A stretch of 64,000 nt of DNA from Shewanella electrica (GCF_022321485.1 NZ_JAKOGG010000018.1:1-64000), one strand, 5' to 3'; counted from the stretch's first letter, positions 53,795-63,292 are shown. Notes: generated by a model from the letters alone, not told the origin. Numbers and translations are program-made.

Positions 53795-55165
53795 TTACAG
53801 CAATTTTGTATAAAAACGCGTCAGATTGCCAGTATCGATAATCCACACCACGGTTGTTCTACCTGCTTGAACCGTGACCGGCTGTTGGTTGTTGCCATAG
53901 TGCAGTTGATATTGGCCCTGTTCGGTAAAGTTATCAAGCAAATCTAGCTGTGCGGGCAGTGTTAGCCAACTGCGGCAATCTGCTTGCTCGGTTACCACAT
54001 TAAATATCTGCATCAAGGCATTACCGAGTAACGCGCCAGTACTGTCACCTTGTGTTTGATGCGACAAGGTGGCCTTGGCGGCTAAGCGAGCTGCTTGTCG
54101 AGTATAGATGACAGGCAAGCGATCACTTAATTCCGCCGCTTCTATCTGAGTAAATTGCGTTAATGGTGCAAAACTCAGGGCATTGCTACCAAATAACGTG
54201 GCCGGTACCGCGGGTAATGGCCCAGGTTCGCGGTATGTGGGCAGTGATAGACTCAACACACTGTTATCGACCACAAACGGCAAAGTGAAGCTGGTTTTCG
54301 GCGTAACAAAACCGCGTTCCAGCAGCAATACTACTCGGCCTTGGCTGGCTTTTGGCTGTACAGGTTTACCCCAACGTTGGGTAAATTCTTCGAGTTGCGG
54401 CATGCTCAGTGATTGCGCTAATCGCAGCAATGCTTGCTGTAGCACCGGACTATCAGGCAATACGGTCGCGGCCTTACGGTAATCGATATAGGCGTCATTG
54501 GGCTGGCCGAATAGCTCATGCAGCAAACCGGTGACGTAGTAACTGCCAGCGTTGAGCGGCGTATCACCAATTGATTTTAAGCGACTGACTTCAGCACTGA
54601 CTTCACCATTGCTAAGCTGTTGGGCGGTTTTGCTCTGTTGGTCGAGCTGTTGCTGTTGTCGCTGTTGCAGCTCATTGGTGCGGCGCATCTCTACCTGCGC
54701 GGCGACGTTGTTACCATTGAACAGGTAGTTGAGCGCCTGATATTGATGCAGCAGAATGCGTTCGCTCAGGTTGCCCTCATAAGGGATCACTTTGTCATTG
54801 ACCAGCAAGCTGCTGCTGTTGGCGCCTACGTGCGAGAGGCTCACTTTGGCGCGATCATCGAGGGCAAGGTAGCTGTTGATGGCGCTGTCGTATAGCTTAA
54901 TGCTGCTGGCAAAATCACCGCTAATTTGCGCGGCGCGTCCCGCTTCCTGAGCGTAGAGCAACGGGTTGGATGACTGCATCTTATCAGCGAGTTTAGCCGC
55001 AACACCGCTGGCATCGCTGCTATTGATCTGGTCTTTGACGGAGGCCATTTCGTTGGGGTAGCTAGTCAATACGCCACTGACCGCACAGCCAGATAGCGTC
55101 AATATCAGCCAACTGTAACTAACGGCTTTCGCTAGTTTTTTGGGAATGTCATAGGACATTATCAT
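53795..55165 (-). CDS. COG3014-type lipoprotein
   Basis: 456 aa. Lipobox LSGC places the lipidated Cys at residue 27. The N-terminal half has helical TPR-like repeats (about 60-260: '..YAQEAGRAAQISGDFASSIKLYDSAI..', '..YVTGLLHELFGQPNDAYIDYRKAATVLP'); the C-terminal half is beta-rich. It matches the COG3014 family commonly found next to lpoB in Vibrio and Shewanella. Function unknown; the position suggests a cell-wall-related role. Overlaps the peptide deformylase gene by 4 nt. Confidence 0.8.
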   Translation of the reverse strand: MIMSYDIPKKLAKAVSYSWLILTLSGCAVSGVLTSYPNEMASVKDQINSSDASGVAAKLADKMQSSNPLLYAQEAGRAAQISGDFASSIKLYDSAINSYLALDDRAKVSLSHVGANSSSLLVNDKVIPYEGNLSERILLHQYQALNYLFNGNNVAAQVEMRRTNELQQRQQQQLDQQSKTAQQLSNGEVSAEVSRLKSIGDTPLNAGSYYVTGLLHELFGQPNDAYIDYRKAATVLPDSPVLQQALLRLAQSLSMPQLEEFTQRWGKPVQPKASQGRVVLLLERGFVTPKTSFTLPFVVDNSVLSLSLPTYREPGPLPAVPATLFGSNALSFAPLTQFTQIEAAELSDRLPVIYTRQAARLAAKATLSHQTQGDSTGALLGNALMQIFNVVTEQADCRSWLTLPAQLDLLDNFTEQGQYQLHYGNNQQPVTVQAGRTTVVWIIDTGNLTRFYTKLL

Positions 55166-55632
55166 GCTTCCGTTGCACGCTCTTTAAGGGTTATGCCTTG
55201 GAGGTGATCGAACTCATGCTGAAAGATCCGCGCAATAAAACCTTCCAACCACTCTTGGCACCATTCGCCAGAAAGATCTTGGTATTTCACCTCTATTGCC
55301 TGATGGCGCATCACTTGGCAACGTTGCTGTGGAATCGATAAACAGCCTTCTTCACCCGCCACCATTTGCTCAGAGGCTTGCAGGATCTGCGGATTGATCA
55401 CCACTTGCGGCGCCATGATCGGCGCGGTGGGATAACGAGGATTGGGATTGGATGCCATGATGAATAGCTGTAACGAGCGGTGCACCTGTGGTGCGGCAAT
55501 GCCAACACCGTTAGCCTGTTGCATGGTGTGCAGCATCTGCTCGGCGAGCTGATGTAGTTCGCTATCAAACACGGTTACGGGAGCCGCTACCTGTCGTAAT
55601 ACTGCTTCACCGTATGTCGCTATGGGTAACAT
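55162..55632 (-). CDS. Peptide deformylase (secondary copy)
   Basis: 156 aa from the ATG at 55632, with GGAGGA well placed. Metal-dependent removal of the formyl group from nascent proteins. All three motifs are intact: 'GVGIAAPQV' (42-50), 'EEGCLSI' (Cys97), 'QHEFDHL' (His139, Glu140, His143). It is not next to fmt, so it is probably a secondary deformylase. It is coupled by a 4-nt overlap to the COG3014 gene, an unexpected partner. Confidence 0.9.
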   Translation of the reverse strand: MLPIATYGEAVLRQVAAPVTVFDSELHQLAEQMLHTMQQANGVGIAAPQVHRSLQLFIMASNPNPRYPTAPIMAPQVVINPQILQASEQMVAGEEGCLSIPQQRCQVMRHQAIEVKYQDLSGEWCQEWLEGFIARIFQHEFDHLQGITLKERATEA

Positions 55633-55645
55633 GGCAAATCCTCCA

Positions 55646-55858
55646 TCAATAGTGTGGCGGCGGTGTCTCTTCTGCTTGCGTGGCCATATTGCTTGGTTCA
55701 ATCGCTTTCAGCTTAGTGACGATCAGTTGCAGTTGGTATTGTTGCTCTGCTACCACTCTATTGAGCGCAATCACTTCGCCGTTCAATTCTTCAATCGTTG
55801 CCTCTTGAAAGGCTAACTTGGTTTCTAACTCTTCAATGCGTTGGCTAATTGGATCCAT
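55646..55858 (-). CDS. slyX: SlyX protein
   Basis: 70 aa. An almost uninterrupted coiled coil ('[28 protein letters not shown]', about 7-34) and an acidic/Pro tail ending 'PPPHY', as in SlyX. ATG at 55858 with GAGG upstream. Function unknown. In E. coli slyX also lies beside fkpA. Confidence 0.88.
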   Translation of the reverse strand: MDPISQRIEELETKLAFQEATIEELNGEVIALNRVVAEQQYQLQLIVTKLKAIEPSNMATQAEETPPPHY

Positions 55859-55869
55859 GCTGTCCTCGG

Positions 55870-56835
55870 TTATGGATGGTTCCATCGCTCCAGCAAACCG
55901 CTGCTGCTGATGGCTTGAATACTATTATCACGCCATTGTGACACAGCATAAACCACGGCGCTCGGCGGTTGCGGCTTTGCCGGCAAGGCAACGCGCTGAC
56001 TGCGCAATTTTTCTCCATTAGCGACGCGCCACAGTTGCCACTCGCGATCCGGTGTACCCGTCAGCAGTTGCGTATCCTGTTGGATAAAGCGCGCCGTGGT
56101 AAAGTTCATTTGCCGACGTCGAATAGTTAACGTGCTGACGCGGCGCTGCTCGGTAATGTTCCAAATATCGCCGTGGCCGGAACTATCGGAGACAAACGCC
56201 AAGCGGCCATCGGCTGACAGTGCTGTTTGCAAGATGCGCGAGTCCATTGGCCAGCGCTGTAATATTTTAGCATCGCTGGTGCGCCATAACAGGGCGTTAG
56301 CTCCATTACCGCCAGTAAGCGCCAAACTGCCATCGCTGGAGAGCGCCACGCTGTTAACTTTTTCCTGATGTCCGATAAATTTCAATAAACGTTGATGGTC
56401 TGTTGCCAAGTAAAGCACGCTGGCATCTGCCAGCCCAATTAATAATTGACCATTATTGGCAACAGCAACACTTTGGGCTTGACCAGCAAGTTGCCACCAT
56501 CCAAGGGCTTGCCCATCGCGAGTATTCCATAGCACCACTGAATTGCTGCTGAGCGTAGCGGCATAGTGACTATTGTTAGACAGCGCTACCGCAATGACAT
56601 TGTCACGGCGCTTGCCCTGCCACCATTGATATTTGGGCTGTTGGGTGGTCAGATCCCACAAGGTGATTTGTTGGCTACTACTGATCAGCGCTAAGGTGCC
56701 ATCGTCGGCTAAAGCGGCACTATAAAGGCCATTATTGTCGAAATTGATAATGGGAGCGCCCGACGGCGCGCAGGCAAATAATAGGCAGCATGTGATGAGC
56801 GCGGTAGAAAGTTTGAGCAATCGATACAGATTCAT
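55870..56835 (-). CDS. WD40-like beta-propeller lipoprotein
   Basis: 321 aa. Lipobox LFAC places the lipidated Cys at residue 22. The rest is about six or seven blades with recurring 'S.DG.LAL' and 'LW' pairs (for example '[27 protein letters not shown]'). Likely periplasmic-facing and a protein-binding scaffold. It ends 11 bp before slyX, so the two form an operon. I know no assigned function. Confidence 0.78.
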   Translation of the reverse strand: MNLYRLLKLSTALITCCLLFACAPSGAPIINFDNNGLYSAALADDGTLALISSSQQITLWDLTTQQPKYQWWQGKRRDNVIAVALSNNSHYAATLSSNSVVLWNTRDGQALGWWQLAGQAQSVAVANNGQLLIGLADASVLYLATDHQRLLKFIGHQEKVNSVALSSDGSLALTGGNGANALLWRTSDAKILQRWPMDSRILQTALSADGRLAFVSDSSGHGDIWNITEQRRVSTLTIRRRQMNFTTARFIQQDTQLLTGTPDREWQLWRVANGEKLRSQRVALPAKPQPPSAVVYAVSQWRDNSIQAISSSGLLERWNHP

Positions 56836-57002
56836 GAACTCTTACCCATTTTGCTGGTCTGTTGCCAGAGGTTCCATTTGCTGACTAGCCTCCTTTAGTG
56901 AGAATATGCCATTTTGTACAAACAAGTTAACTGTTATAGAGTGGGCCGCTAGTTACATTGTAGGTTACTCATAACTGCCTAAACATCCTAAGGAAGAATT
57001 GA

Positions 57003-57773
57003 ATGAAGAGCATGTTGAAATACTCATTGGTAGCCCTGGCTGTTGTTGGCCTGACTGCTTGCAATCAAGAAAAAGCTGCAGATCCAGCAGCGGCAACTGC
57101 GAAAGTTGAGCTGAAAACAGATGTACAAAAACAGGGTTATGGTATCGGCGCTTCTGTAGGACGTTACGTGGCACAACACGTAAAAGAGCAAAAAGAGCTG
57201 GGTTTTGATGTTGACCAACAGATGATCATCGAAGGCTTTAAAGCTAGTCTGAATGGTCAATCAGCCATGACTGACGACGAAATCAAAGCGACGCTGGAAG
57301 GTTTGGATAAGACGGTAAACGAAAAACGCCAAGCACAAGCCCAAGCTGAAGCTGAGCAAAACCAAGCGGCTGGTAAAGCGTTCCTTGAACAAAACAAAGC
57401 CAAAGATGGCGTGAAAACCACAGAATCAGGTCTGCAATACGAAGTACTGCAAGCAGGATCTGGTGACTCACCAAAAGCTGAAGACACAGTGAAAGTGAAA
57501 TACACCGGTAAGCTGATCGACGGTACAGTGTTTGATAGCACCGAGAAAAACGGCGGTGAGCCCATCGAATTCCCGCTGAATCGCGTGATCCCAGGTTGGA
57601 CTGAAGGCCTGCAACTGATGTCAAAAGGCGCGAAATACCGTTTCGTTATCCCAGCTGAACTGGCTTATGGCGAACGAGCCATGGGCGATGTGATCCCAGC
57701 TAACTCAACTCTGGTATTTGAAGTTGAGTTGTTGGACTTCCACGCACCAGAAGCACCAGCGGCTGCAAAATAA
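57003..57773 (+). CDS. fkpA: FKBP-type peptidyl-prolyl isomerase FkpA
   Basis: 256 aa. Here it has a lipobox (LTAC, Cys20), whereas the E. coli protein is soluble in the periplasm. A dimerising N-terminal helical domain (about 35-125) has repeated Ala/Gln helices. The FKBP domain (about 140-248) shows 'VKYTGKLIDGTVFDST', 'IPGWTEGLQLMSKGAKYRFVIPAELAYGE' and 'LVFEVELLD'. Chaperone and isomerase of envelope proteins. Strong Shine-Dalgarno AAGGAAG. Divergent from the beta-propeller gene, sharing a 167-bp upstream gap. Confidence 0.93.
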   Translation: MKSMLKYSLVALAVVGLTACNQEKAADPAAATAKVELKTDVQKQGYGIGASVGRYVAQHVKEQKELGFDVDQQMIIEGFKASLNGQSAMTDDEIKATLEGLDKTVNEKRQAQAQAEAEQNQAAGKAFLEQNKAKDGVKTTESGLQYEVLQAGSGDSPKAEDTVKVKYTGKLIDGTVFDSTEKNGGEPIEFPLNRVIPGWTEGLQLMSKGAKYRFVIPAELAYGERAMGDVIPANSTLVFEVELLDFHAPEAPAAAK

Positions 57774-57793
57774 GCGTTGAGTCATTAATACTG

Positions 57794-57818
57794 AAAGAGC
57801 ACTGCGGTGCTCTTTTTT
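57794..57818 (+). terminator. Rho-independent terminator of fkpA
   Basis: AAAGAGCAC (57794-57802) pairs with GTGCTCTTT (57807-57815) around TGCG, followed by T-rich sequence. The loop and lower stem match the terminator at 48799. Confidence 0.9.
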
Positions 57819-57994
57819 ATTGGCTGCGTGGTTATCGGTGCATCGGCGACACTATGCCTTGGACAATCGAATAAAAAACTGCCGATGTGTGACATAAATG
57901 TGCTATTTTGGCCGCCATTTTTGCACCTGTGCGCCATCACGATTGTGCCGATGGGTCTGCGCGTTTTTGGAATATTTAACAAAGGGAATTTATT

Positions 57995-58876
57995 ATGCCT
58001 CTGCCTTCCAAGGTCTCTTCAGGCCCATCTATTGCGGCAATTATTGCCATCATCGTGGTACTGGTACTGCTGGGATTAAGCTTTAGTAGCTGGTACACCG
58101 TAGACCAAGGCGAACGCGGTGTGCATCTGCGTAACGGCAAGATTATTGGCATTGCTGAGCCGGGCATGAGTTTCAAAATGCCGCTGTTTGATAGAATCAT
58201 CAAAATCTCCACCCAAACCCATACTGTTAGTTACGACCGTTTACAGGCGTACAGCCGCGATCAGCAGCCAGCAACCATTCGTGCCTCAGTCACTTTTCGG
58301 GTGCCTGAATCCAAAGTGGCAGAGGTTTACGCCAACTTCAAAACCATCGATGCTATGGTTGAACGCTTAGTTGACCGCCAAGTGCCCAACCAGATTGAAA
58401 ACATTTTTGGGCAGTACACGGCAATTTCAGCGGTACAGGAGCGGGTGAAATTTGTTATCGACGTCAGCGATGCATTAAAAGCTAGCGTACAAGGCCCGAT
58501 CGAAATTACCTCAGTGCAAGTTGAGAATATCGACTTTTCTAGTGCCTATGAGAAGTCTGTCGAAGACAGAATGCGTGCCGAAGTGGAAGTGCAAACTCAG
58601 AAACAGAACCTCGAAAAAGAACGGGTATCAGCAGAGATTGCGGTAACCAAAGCCCAAGCAGAAGCCGACTCACAGCTGGCGCGGGCCAAAGCAGAAGCTG
58701 AAGCGATTCGTATCAAAGGTGAGGCGGAAGCGGCGGCGATTAAGAGTCGCGCTGAAGCGCTGGCGAAAAATCAGAACCTGATTGAGCTGACCAAGGCTGA
58801 GAAGTGGGACGGTCGGCTGCCAAGTACCATGCTGCCTAACAGCACTTTGCCGTACTTTAATACCAGCAAAAATTAG
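57995..58876 (+). CDS. SPFH/prohibitin family membrane protein
   Basis: 293 aa. One N-terminal membrane anchor (about 13-32), an SPFH/band-7 domain (about 33-200, with 'VDQGERGVHLRNGKIIGIAEPGMSFKMP'), then an Ala/Glu/Lys-rich helix (about 205-265) typical of prohibitins. ATG at 57995 with AAAGGGA upstream. Such proteins form large rings that scaffold membrane proteases or microdomains. No FtsH or HflK gene is adjacent. Confidence 0.88.
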   Translation: MPLPSKVSSGPSIAAIIAIIVVLVLLGLSFSSWYTVDQGERGVHLRNGKIIGIAEPGMSFKMPLFDRIIKISTQTHTVSYDRLQAYSRDQQPATIRASVTFRVPESKVAEVYANFKTIDAMVERLVDRQVPNQIENIFGQYTAISAVQERVKFVIDVSDALKASVQGPIEITSVQVENIDFSSAYEKSVEDRMRAEVEVQTQKQNLEKERVSAEIAVTKAQAEADSQLARAKAEAEAIRIKGEAEAAAIKSRAEALAKNQNLIELTKAEKWDGRLPSTMLPNSTLPYFNTSKN

Positions 58877-58885
58877 TCCGACTAG

Positions 58886-58916
58886 CTTGATGTCAGCCAA
58901 TACGGCTGGCATCAAG
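58886..58916 (+). terminator. Hairpin after the SPFH gene
   Basis: CTTGATGTCAGCC (58886-58898) pairs with GGCTGGCATCAAG (58904-58916); the single mismatch is a G-U pair. It lies 9 bp after the stop, but the T-run is weak. Confidence 0.65.
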
Positions 58917-59044
58917 TGGTTGTATTCGTTCAGTGTTATGCCGGGGTTTCATCAACGCCGCTCATCTCGCAGCACAGCCAAGATTGTTAGCGTAACCAGC
59001 TGATAGTTTTACCTTCTTCGTTACACAAAACCGTTTCCCGCCTT

Positions 59045-59318
59045 GATACTAAAGTGGTATCGATTTGGTATTCCGCACATCTTGTGGTAGGTTGAAAAAG
59101 CAGCTAGATGCTGTTTATTTTTTATACTCCCATGTGGCCCGCTATACTGAATAGCTGACATAACACGGAGTACATCGTCTTATTTTCTCTGTCATTTTTG
59201 GACTTGTTTGCCGAGTCCTTCGCTGTCAGAACTTTTTTGGAATAGTAGTCGAATCAGGTCATTTAACTTAAGTGAAATCTCAGCGTTGTAGGTTAACGAC
59301 CTGACAGGATAATCGACT
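59045..59318 (+). promoter_or_regulatory. Regulatory leader of the sucrose operon
   Basis: The gap 58917-59333 (417 bp) has no gene. It holds an inverted repeat GATAC-7 nt-GTATC (59045-59061), a possible operator. Close to the start codon is a long foldback: AGTCGA (59247-59252) with TCGACT (59313-59318), and TCAGGTCATTTAAC (59254-59267) with GTTAACGACCTGA (59292-59304). This suggests a structured 5' leader ending just before the Shine-Dalgarno GGAG (59327-59330). No known riboswitch was recognised. Confidence 0.5.
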
Positions 59319-59333
59319 CATCTTACGGAGAAG

Positions 59334-61514
59334 ATGTCTATGCAGCTACAACAGGAAGAGCCGGGGCTTTATATTGCCCTGATCAGTATTCACGGATTAA
59401 TACGCAGCAAAAATTTAGAACTCGGGCGTGATGCTGATACTGGCGGTCAAACCAAATATGTGGTTGATTTAGCTAATGCATTAGCCAGACAGCCCAACGT
59501 TGCTAAAGTGGATTTAATCACCCGTCGCGTGGTGGATGATAAAGTCCATTGTGATTATTCCGCAGCGATTGAACCGCTTGACGCCGACGGCGCCCGTATT
59601 GTCCGCATCGATTGCGGCCCCGAACAATACCTGCCCAAAGAGCAACTTTGGGAACACCTCGATGCTTTCACCGATAACTTACTAGATTTCTTCCACGAGC
59701 AAGATCGCATGCCCGATGTCGTGCACAGCCATTATGCTGATGCGGGGTATGTCGCCACGAAAATTAGCCATTTATCGGGGATTCCATTGATCCATACCGG
59801 CCACTCGCTGGGGCGCGATAAACGCAAACGCCTTATGGCGTCGGGCATGACCTCGAAAAACGTCGAGAAACGCTACAACATGGGCTATCGCATCGAGGCG
59901 GAGGAGCAAGTGCTCGCCAATGCCTCGTTAGTGATCACCAGCACGCGCCAAGAGATTGAAGCCCAGTACGAGCTTTATGATTTTTACTCGCCAGAGCGGA
60001 TGCGCGTGATTCCGCCCGGCACTGACCTCAGCTTGTTTCATCCACCCGAGCTGGGCGAGGCGCCTACACAGATCACCAGTGCAGTACGACGCTTTTTGGA
60101 CGAACCAGATAAACCGATGATCTTGGCGCTGTCCCGCCCCGATCCGCGCAAGAATATTGCCACGTTGGTACAAGCCTATGGCGAATCGCCCGAGCTGCGC
60201 GAGATGGCTAACTTGGTGATAGTGGCGGGGAATCGCGATGATATCCGCGAGATGGATAACGGCGCGCAGGAAGTGATGTCGGAGTTGCTGGTGCTGATCG
60301 ACTACTACGATCTGTACGGTAAAGTGGCGATTCCGAAAAAACATCTGCCTTCTGAAGTGCCTGCAATTTATCGCATGGCGGCCAACTCCCGCGGGGTATT
60401 CATCAACCCCGCATTAACCGAACCCTTTGGCCTGACATTACTCGAAGCCGCCGCTTCTGGTCTGCCATTTGTCGCCACTGAAAACGGTGGCCCGCTGGAT
60501 ATTGTCGAGAACTGCGAAGCGGGCTTATTGATCGACCCGCTCAATGCGCGGGCCTTGGGCAACGCCATTAAAACCTTGTTGTTAGATGGCGAAATGTGGC
60601 GCACTTTTTCTGCTAACGGCATTAAAAATGTGGCGCTAAAGTACAGCTGGAATGCCCATGCGCGTGCTTATCTCAAGCAGATCAAACCGTTGGTTGAGGC
60701 GCATGTGCCACAACAAATATCGCCAGAAATCGTTAATGCGTCGCGTTTGTCTGACCGCTTGATCGTGTCTGATCTCGACAAGACGCTACTGAGTAATCCC
60801 ACCGGTTTACGTGAGTTTTGTCAGATGCTGCGTGAGCGCCGTAAAGATGTGGCGTTTGGTATTGCCACCGGACGGCGGCTGGATTCGGTGCTGAAAGTAT
60901 TGAAAAAATACCGCATCCCTAAACCCGATATTTTGATCAGTAGCTTAGGTTCGCAAATTCACTACGGCCGAGAGTTGGAGCTAAGTACCGACTGGGAAGA
61001 ACATGTCGATCACGACTGGAACCCGCGCGCCATTCGCCGCATCCTGCGTCGTGTTGAAGGGCTGACGCTGCAAGACGAATCGGAGCAGAGTAAGTTCAAA
61101 ATCTCCTTTCATGTCGCGCCAGCGTATCAAGATTCGTTGACCCGCGACAAAATCATGAAGCTACTGCGGCAAGAGGAACAGAGCGTCAATGTGTTTTTAA
61201 CCGCAGGGCAAAACCTCGATATTACCCCCGCCCGTGTTTCTAAAGGTCTGGCGCTACGTTACGTCGCTTCCATCTGGGGCATTCCGTTGGAGCGAGTGTT
61301 AGTGGCCGCGGGTGCTGGCTCCGATGAAGACATGATCACTGGCAACACCTTGTCGGTGATTGTGAGCAACCGCGCCCATGAGCCACTCAGTTCGGGCAAA
61401 CAGCAGGAAGACCACAAAATCTTTTATGCCACCCAGCCCAATGCGTTAGGGATTTTAGAAGCGATTGAACACTATCACTTCTTCGAAGAGGAAGCAGGAG
61501 CCGTTTGTGCCTGA
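59334..61514 (+). CDS. sps: Sucrose-phosphate synthase (GT4 plus HAD-like C-terminal domain)
   Basis: 726 aa. Makes sucrose-6-phosphate from UDP/ADP-glucose and fructose-6-phosphate. GT4 part (about 1-455): 'SIHGLIRSKNLELGRDADTGGQTKYVVDLANAL' at the N-terminus, 'HSHYADAGYV', 'RVIPPGTDL', 'EPFGLTLLEAAASGLPFVATENGGP' (E-x7-E). The second part (about 475-705) is an SPP-like HAD domain keeping 'DLDKT' (near 480) and 'GIATGR', but the usual GDS-GND site reads 'GAGSDED', so phosphatase activity is doubtful. It overlaps spp by 8 nt and leads a four-gene operon. Confidence 0.93.
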   Translation: MSMQLQQEEPGLYIALISIHGLIRSKNLELGRDADTGGQTKYVVDLANALARQPNVAKVDLITRRVVDDKVHCDYSAAIEPLDADGARIVRIDCGPEQYLPKEQLWEHLDAFTDNLLDFFHEQDRMPDVVHSHYADAGYVATKISHLSGIPLIHTGHSLGRDKRKRLMASGMTSKNVEKRYNMGYRIEAEEQVLANASLVITSTRQEIEAQYELYDFYSPERMRVIPPGTDLSLFHPPELGEAPTQITSAVRRFLDEPDKPMILALSRPDPRKNIATLVQAYGESPELREMANLVIVAGNRDDIREMDNGAQEVMSELLVLIDYYDLYGKVAIPKKHLPSEVPAIYRMAANSRGVFINPALTEPFGLTLLEAAASGLPFVATENGGPLDIVENCEAGLLIDPLNARALGNAIKTLLLDGEMWRTFSANGIKNVALKYSWNAHARAYLKQIKPLVEAHVPQQISPEIVNASRLSDRLIVSDLDKTLLSNPTGLREFCQMLRERRKDVAFGIATGRRLDSVLKVLKKYRIPKPDILISSLGSQIHYGRELELSTDWEEHVDHDWNPRAIRRILRRVEGLTLQDESEQSKFKISFHVAPAYQDSLTRDKIMKLLRQEEQSVNVFLTAGQNLDITPARVSKGLALRYVASIWGIPLERVLVAAGAGSDEDMITGNTLSVIVSNRAHEPLSSGKQQEDHKIFYATQPNALGILEAIEHYHFFEEEAGAVCA

Positions 61515-62361
61515 ACTACTTTGTACTGATTTAGACCGCACCTTGCTGCCCAATGGTGAACAAGCCGAGTCACCGAACGCCCGTGCGATGCTGGCGCAAT
61601 TGATCAAGCAATCTGGCATGCGCTTGGCGTATGTCAGCGGCCGTGATTTAGGGTTAGTGCAACAAGCGATTGCCGATTATCAACTGCCAGCGCCAGACTT
61701 TGCCATTACCGATGTGGGTAGCATGATCTATCAACGCGTTGATGATGGTTATCAGCCGCTACCTGCGTGGGTGGGTTATTTGCAAGCGGGCTGGCCGGAG
61801 CAAAATGCCGATTGGTTAGCACGAGAACTCGGTGATTTCGCCAAATTGACACTGCAAGAGGCGGCACGGCAAAAGCCGTTCAAGCTGAGTTATCAAGTGA
61901 CGCCCGCCAGTGAGCTCACCAATGAGTTAGGCATCTTACAGCAACGTCTTGCCAGCGTGCCTTACGCAGTGAACGTGGTCAGTAGTATTGATGAAACCGC
62001 CGACCAAGGGCTGGTGGATCTACTGCCTGCCAACGCCGGTAAACGCGCGGCCATCGATTTTTTGGTGGCTGAATTAAACCTTGCCGCCGAGCAAGTGTTT
62101 TTCAGCGGTGATAGCGGCAACGATTTGGATGTGCTGGCCAGCCCCTATCCAGCGGTGGTGGTCAAAAATGCATTGCCGGAGGTGGTGCAGCAAGCCAAAC
62201 GATTAAGTAAACACCAACACGTTGAACAGCAGCTGTGGGTTGCCCAAGGTGATGCATCACTTGGGTTAAACGGTAACTACAGCGCGGGCATTATAGAGGG
62301 GCTGTTGCACTTCTATCCGCAACTTCGACGATGGTTAACCGTGGAGCAGAAAGCAGAATGA
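61507..62361 (+). CDS. spp: Sucrose-6-phosphate phosphatase
   Basis: 284 aa, HAD superfamily. Removes phosphate from sucrose-6-phosphate. All HAD motifs are intact: 'DLDRTLL' (Asp8 and Asp10), 'YVSGRD', Lys in 'GKRAAIDFL', 'FSGDSGNDLDVL' (near 200). The start was set at the GTG at 61507, which has GGAG 6 nt upstream; the longer reading frame has its ATG inside sps. It ends with a 4-nt overlap (ATGA) with the fructokinase. Confidence 0.9.
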   Translation: MPELLCTDLDRTLLPNGEQAESPNARAMLAQLIKQSGMRLAYVSGRDLGLVQQAIADYQLPAPDFAITDVGSMIYQRVDDGYQPLPAWVGYLQAGWPEQNADWLARELGDFAKLTLQEAARQKPFKLSYQVTPASELTNELGILQQRLASVPYAVNVVSSIDETADQGLVDLLPANAGKRAAIDFLVAELNLAAEQVFFSGDSGNDLDVLASPYPAVVVKNALPEVVQQAKRLSKHQHVEQQLWVAQGDASLGLNGNYSAGIIEGLLHFYPQLRRWLTVEQKAE

Positions 62362-63269
62362 ACGAATGTCTACCCATCTATATATTTGGTGAAGTGTTGT
62401 TTGATTGCTTCCCTGACAGTGAGCCAATGTTGGGCGGTGCGCCGTTTAATGTGGCTTGGCATCTGCAAGCGTTTGGCGCCAATCCGCGCTTGATCTCCGC
62501 TGTCGGTGCCGATGATGGCGGTCAGCAGATTTTGGCAAAAATGCAGCAGTGGGGCATGGATACCCAGAGTGTTATTGTTGATGCGCAGCATGAAACCGGC
62601 CGCGTGGATGTCACGTTTGCCGACGGCGAACCACAGTACGATATTGTGCTAGATGCGGCATATGATCATATCGATCAGCGCTGTTTACCGGTTCCCAGCG
62701 GCGAACATCTGCTGTATCACGGCACACTTGCCGCGCGCTGTACCACCAGCCGCGAATCATTAGGGCAACTACGCACTTGGCCGGGGCAAAAAGCCTTTAT
62801 TGACGTCAATCTGCGTGACCCTTGGTGGGAGTTGGATTGGGTCAGATCGGAAGTGCATGGCGGCCACTGCGTTAAGTTGAATCGGCAAGAGCTAATATTG
62901 TTATCCGCCGCCGAGCACGAGCCAGCAGACCAAGAGGCGTTAAAAGTGTTGGCGCGAAATTTCCGTCTAGCCAACAACATCGCCAACTTGATTGTCACCC
63001 AAGGGGCGGATGGTGCCTTTTTAGTCGATGAAATGGGCGACATTATCAGCCATAGCTTACCGCCGCAGGCGCGTACTGTGGTAGATACCGTCGGCGCGGG
63101 CGATGCATTTTCCGCTATCGTGATCCTCGGTATGCTCAACAACTGGCAGTGGGAAACGGTACTCGAACGAGCACAGCAGTTCGCTGGTTTCATTGTCACG
63201 CAACAGGGCGCGGTATCTGACAATCCCGCGATTTATGGAGATTTTAAATGCCTTTGGGGCATGCGCTAA
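62358..63269 (+). CDS. Fructokinase (PfkB family carbohydrate kinase)
   Basis: 303 aa. Phosphorylates fructose using ATP. 'GEVLFDCFPDSEPMLGGAPFNVAWHLQAFG' (about 10-39) is the typical sugar-kinase start, and the PfkB signature 'DTVGAGDAFSAIVILGML' (about 248-265) holds the catalytic Asp. 'GGAPFNVAWHL' is a fructokinase-type pattern. It would return fructose released by amylosucrase to fructose-6-phosphate for SPS. Coupled to spp by overlap. Confidence 0.9.
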   Translation: MNECLPIYIFGEVLFDCFPDSEPMLGGAPFNVAWHLQAFGANPRLISAVGADDGGQQILAKMQQWGMDTQSVIVDAQHETGRVDVTFADGEPQYDIVLDAAYDHIDQRCLPVPSGEHLLYHGTLAARCTTSRESLGQLRTWPGQKAFIDVNLRDPWWELDWVRSEVHGGHCVKLNRQELILLSAAEHEPADQEALKVLARNFRLANNIANLIVTQGADGAFLVDEMGDIISHSLPPQARTVVDTVGAGDAFSAIVILGMLNNWQWETVLERAQQFAGFIVTQQGAVSDNPAIYGDFKCLWGMR

Positions 63270-63292
63270 CTTTCTAGGACAAGGTACTGACT

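Noticed and set aside
59097-59125. Intrinsic terminator CAGC-TAGAT-GCTG followed by T-rich sequence
   Set aside because: The stem has only four strong pairs, too weak to call; it could be incidental in an AT-rich leader.
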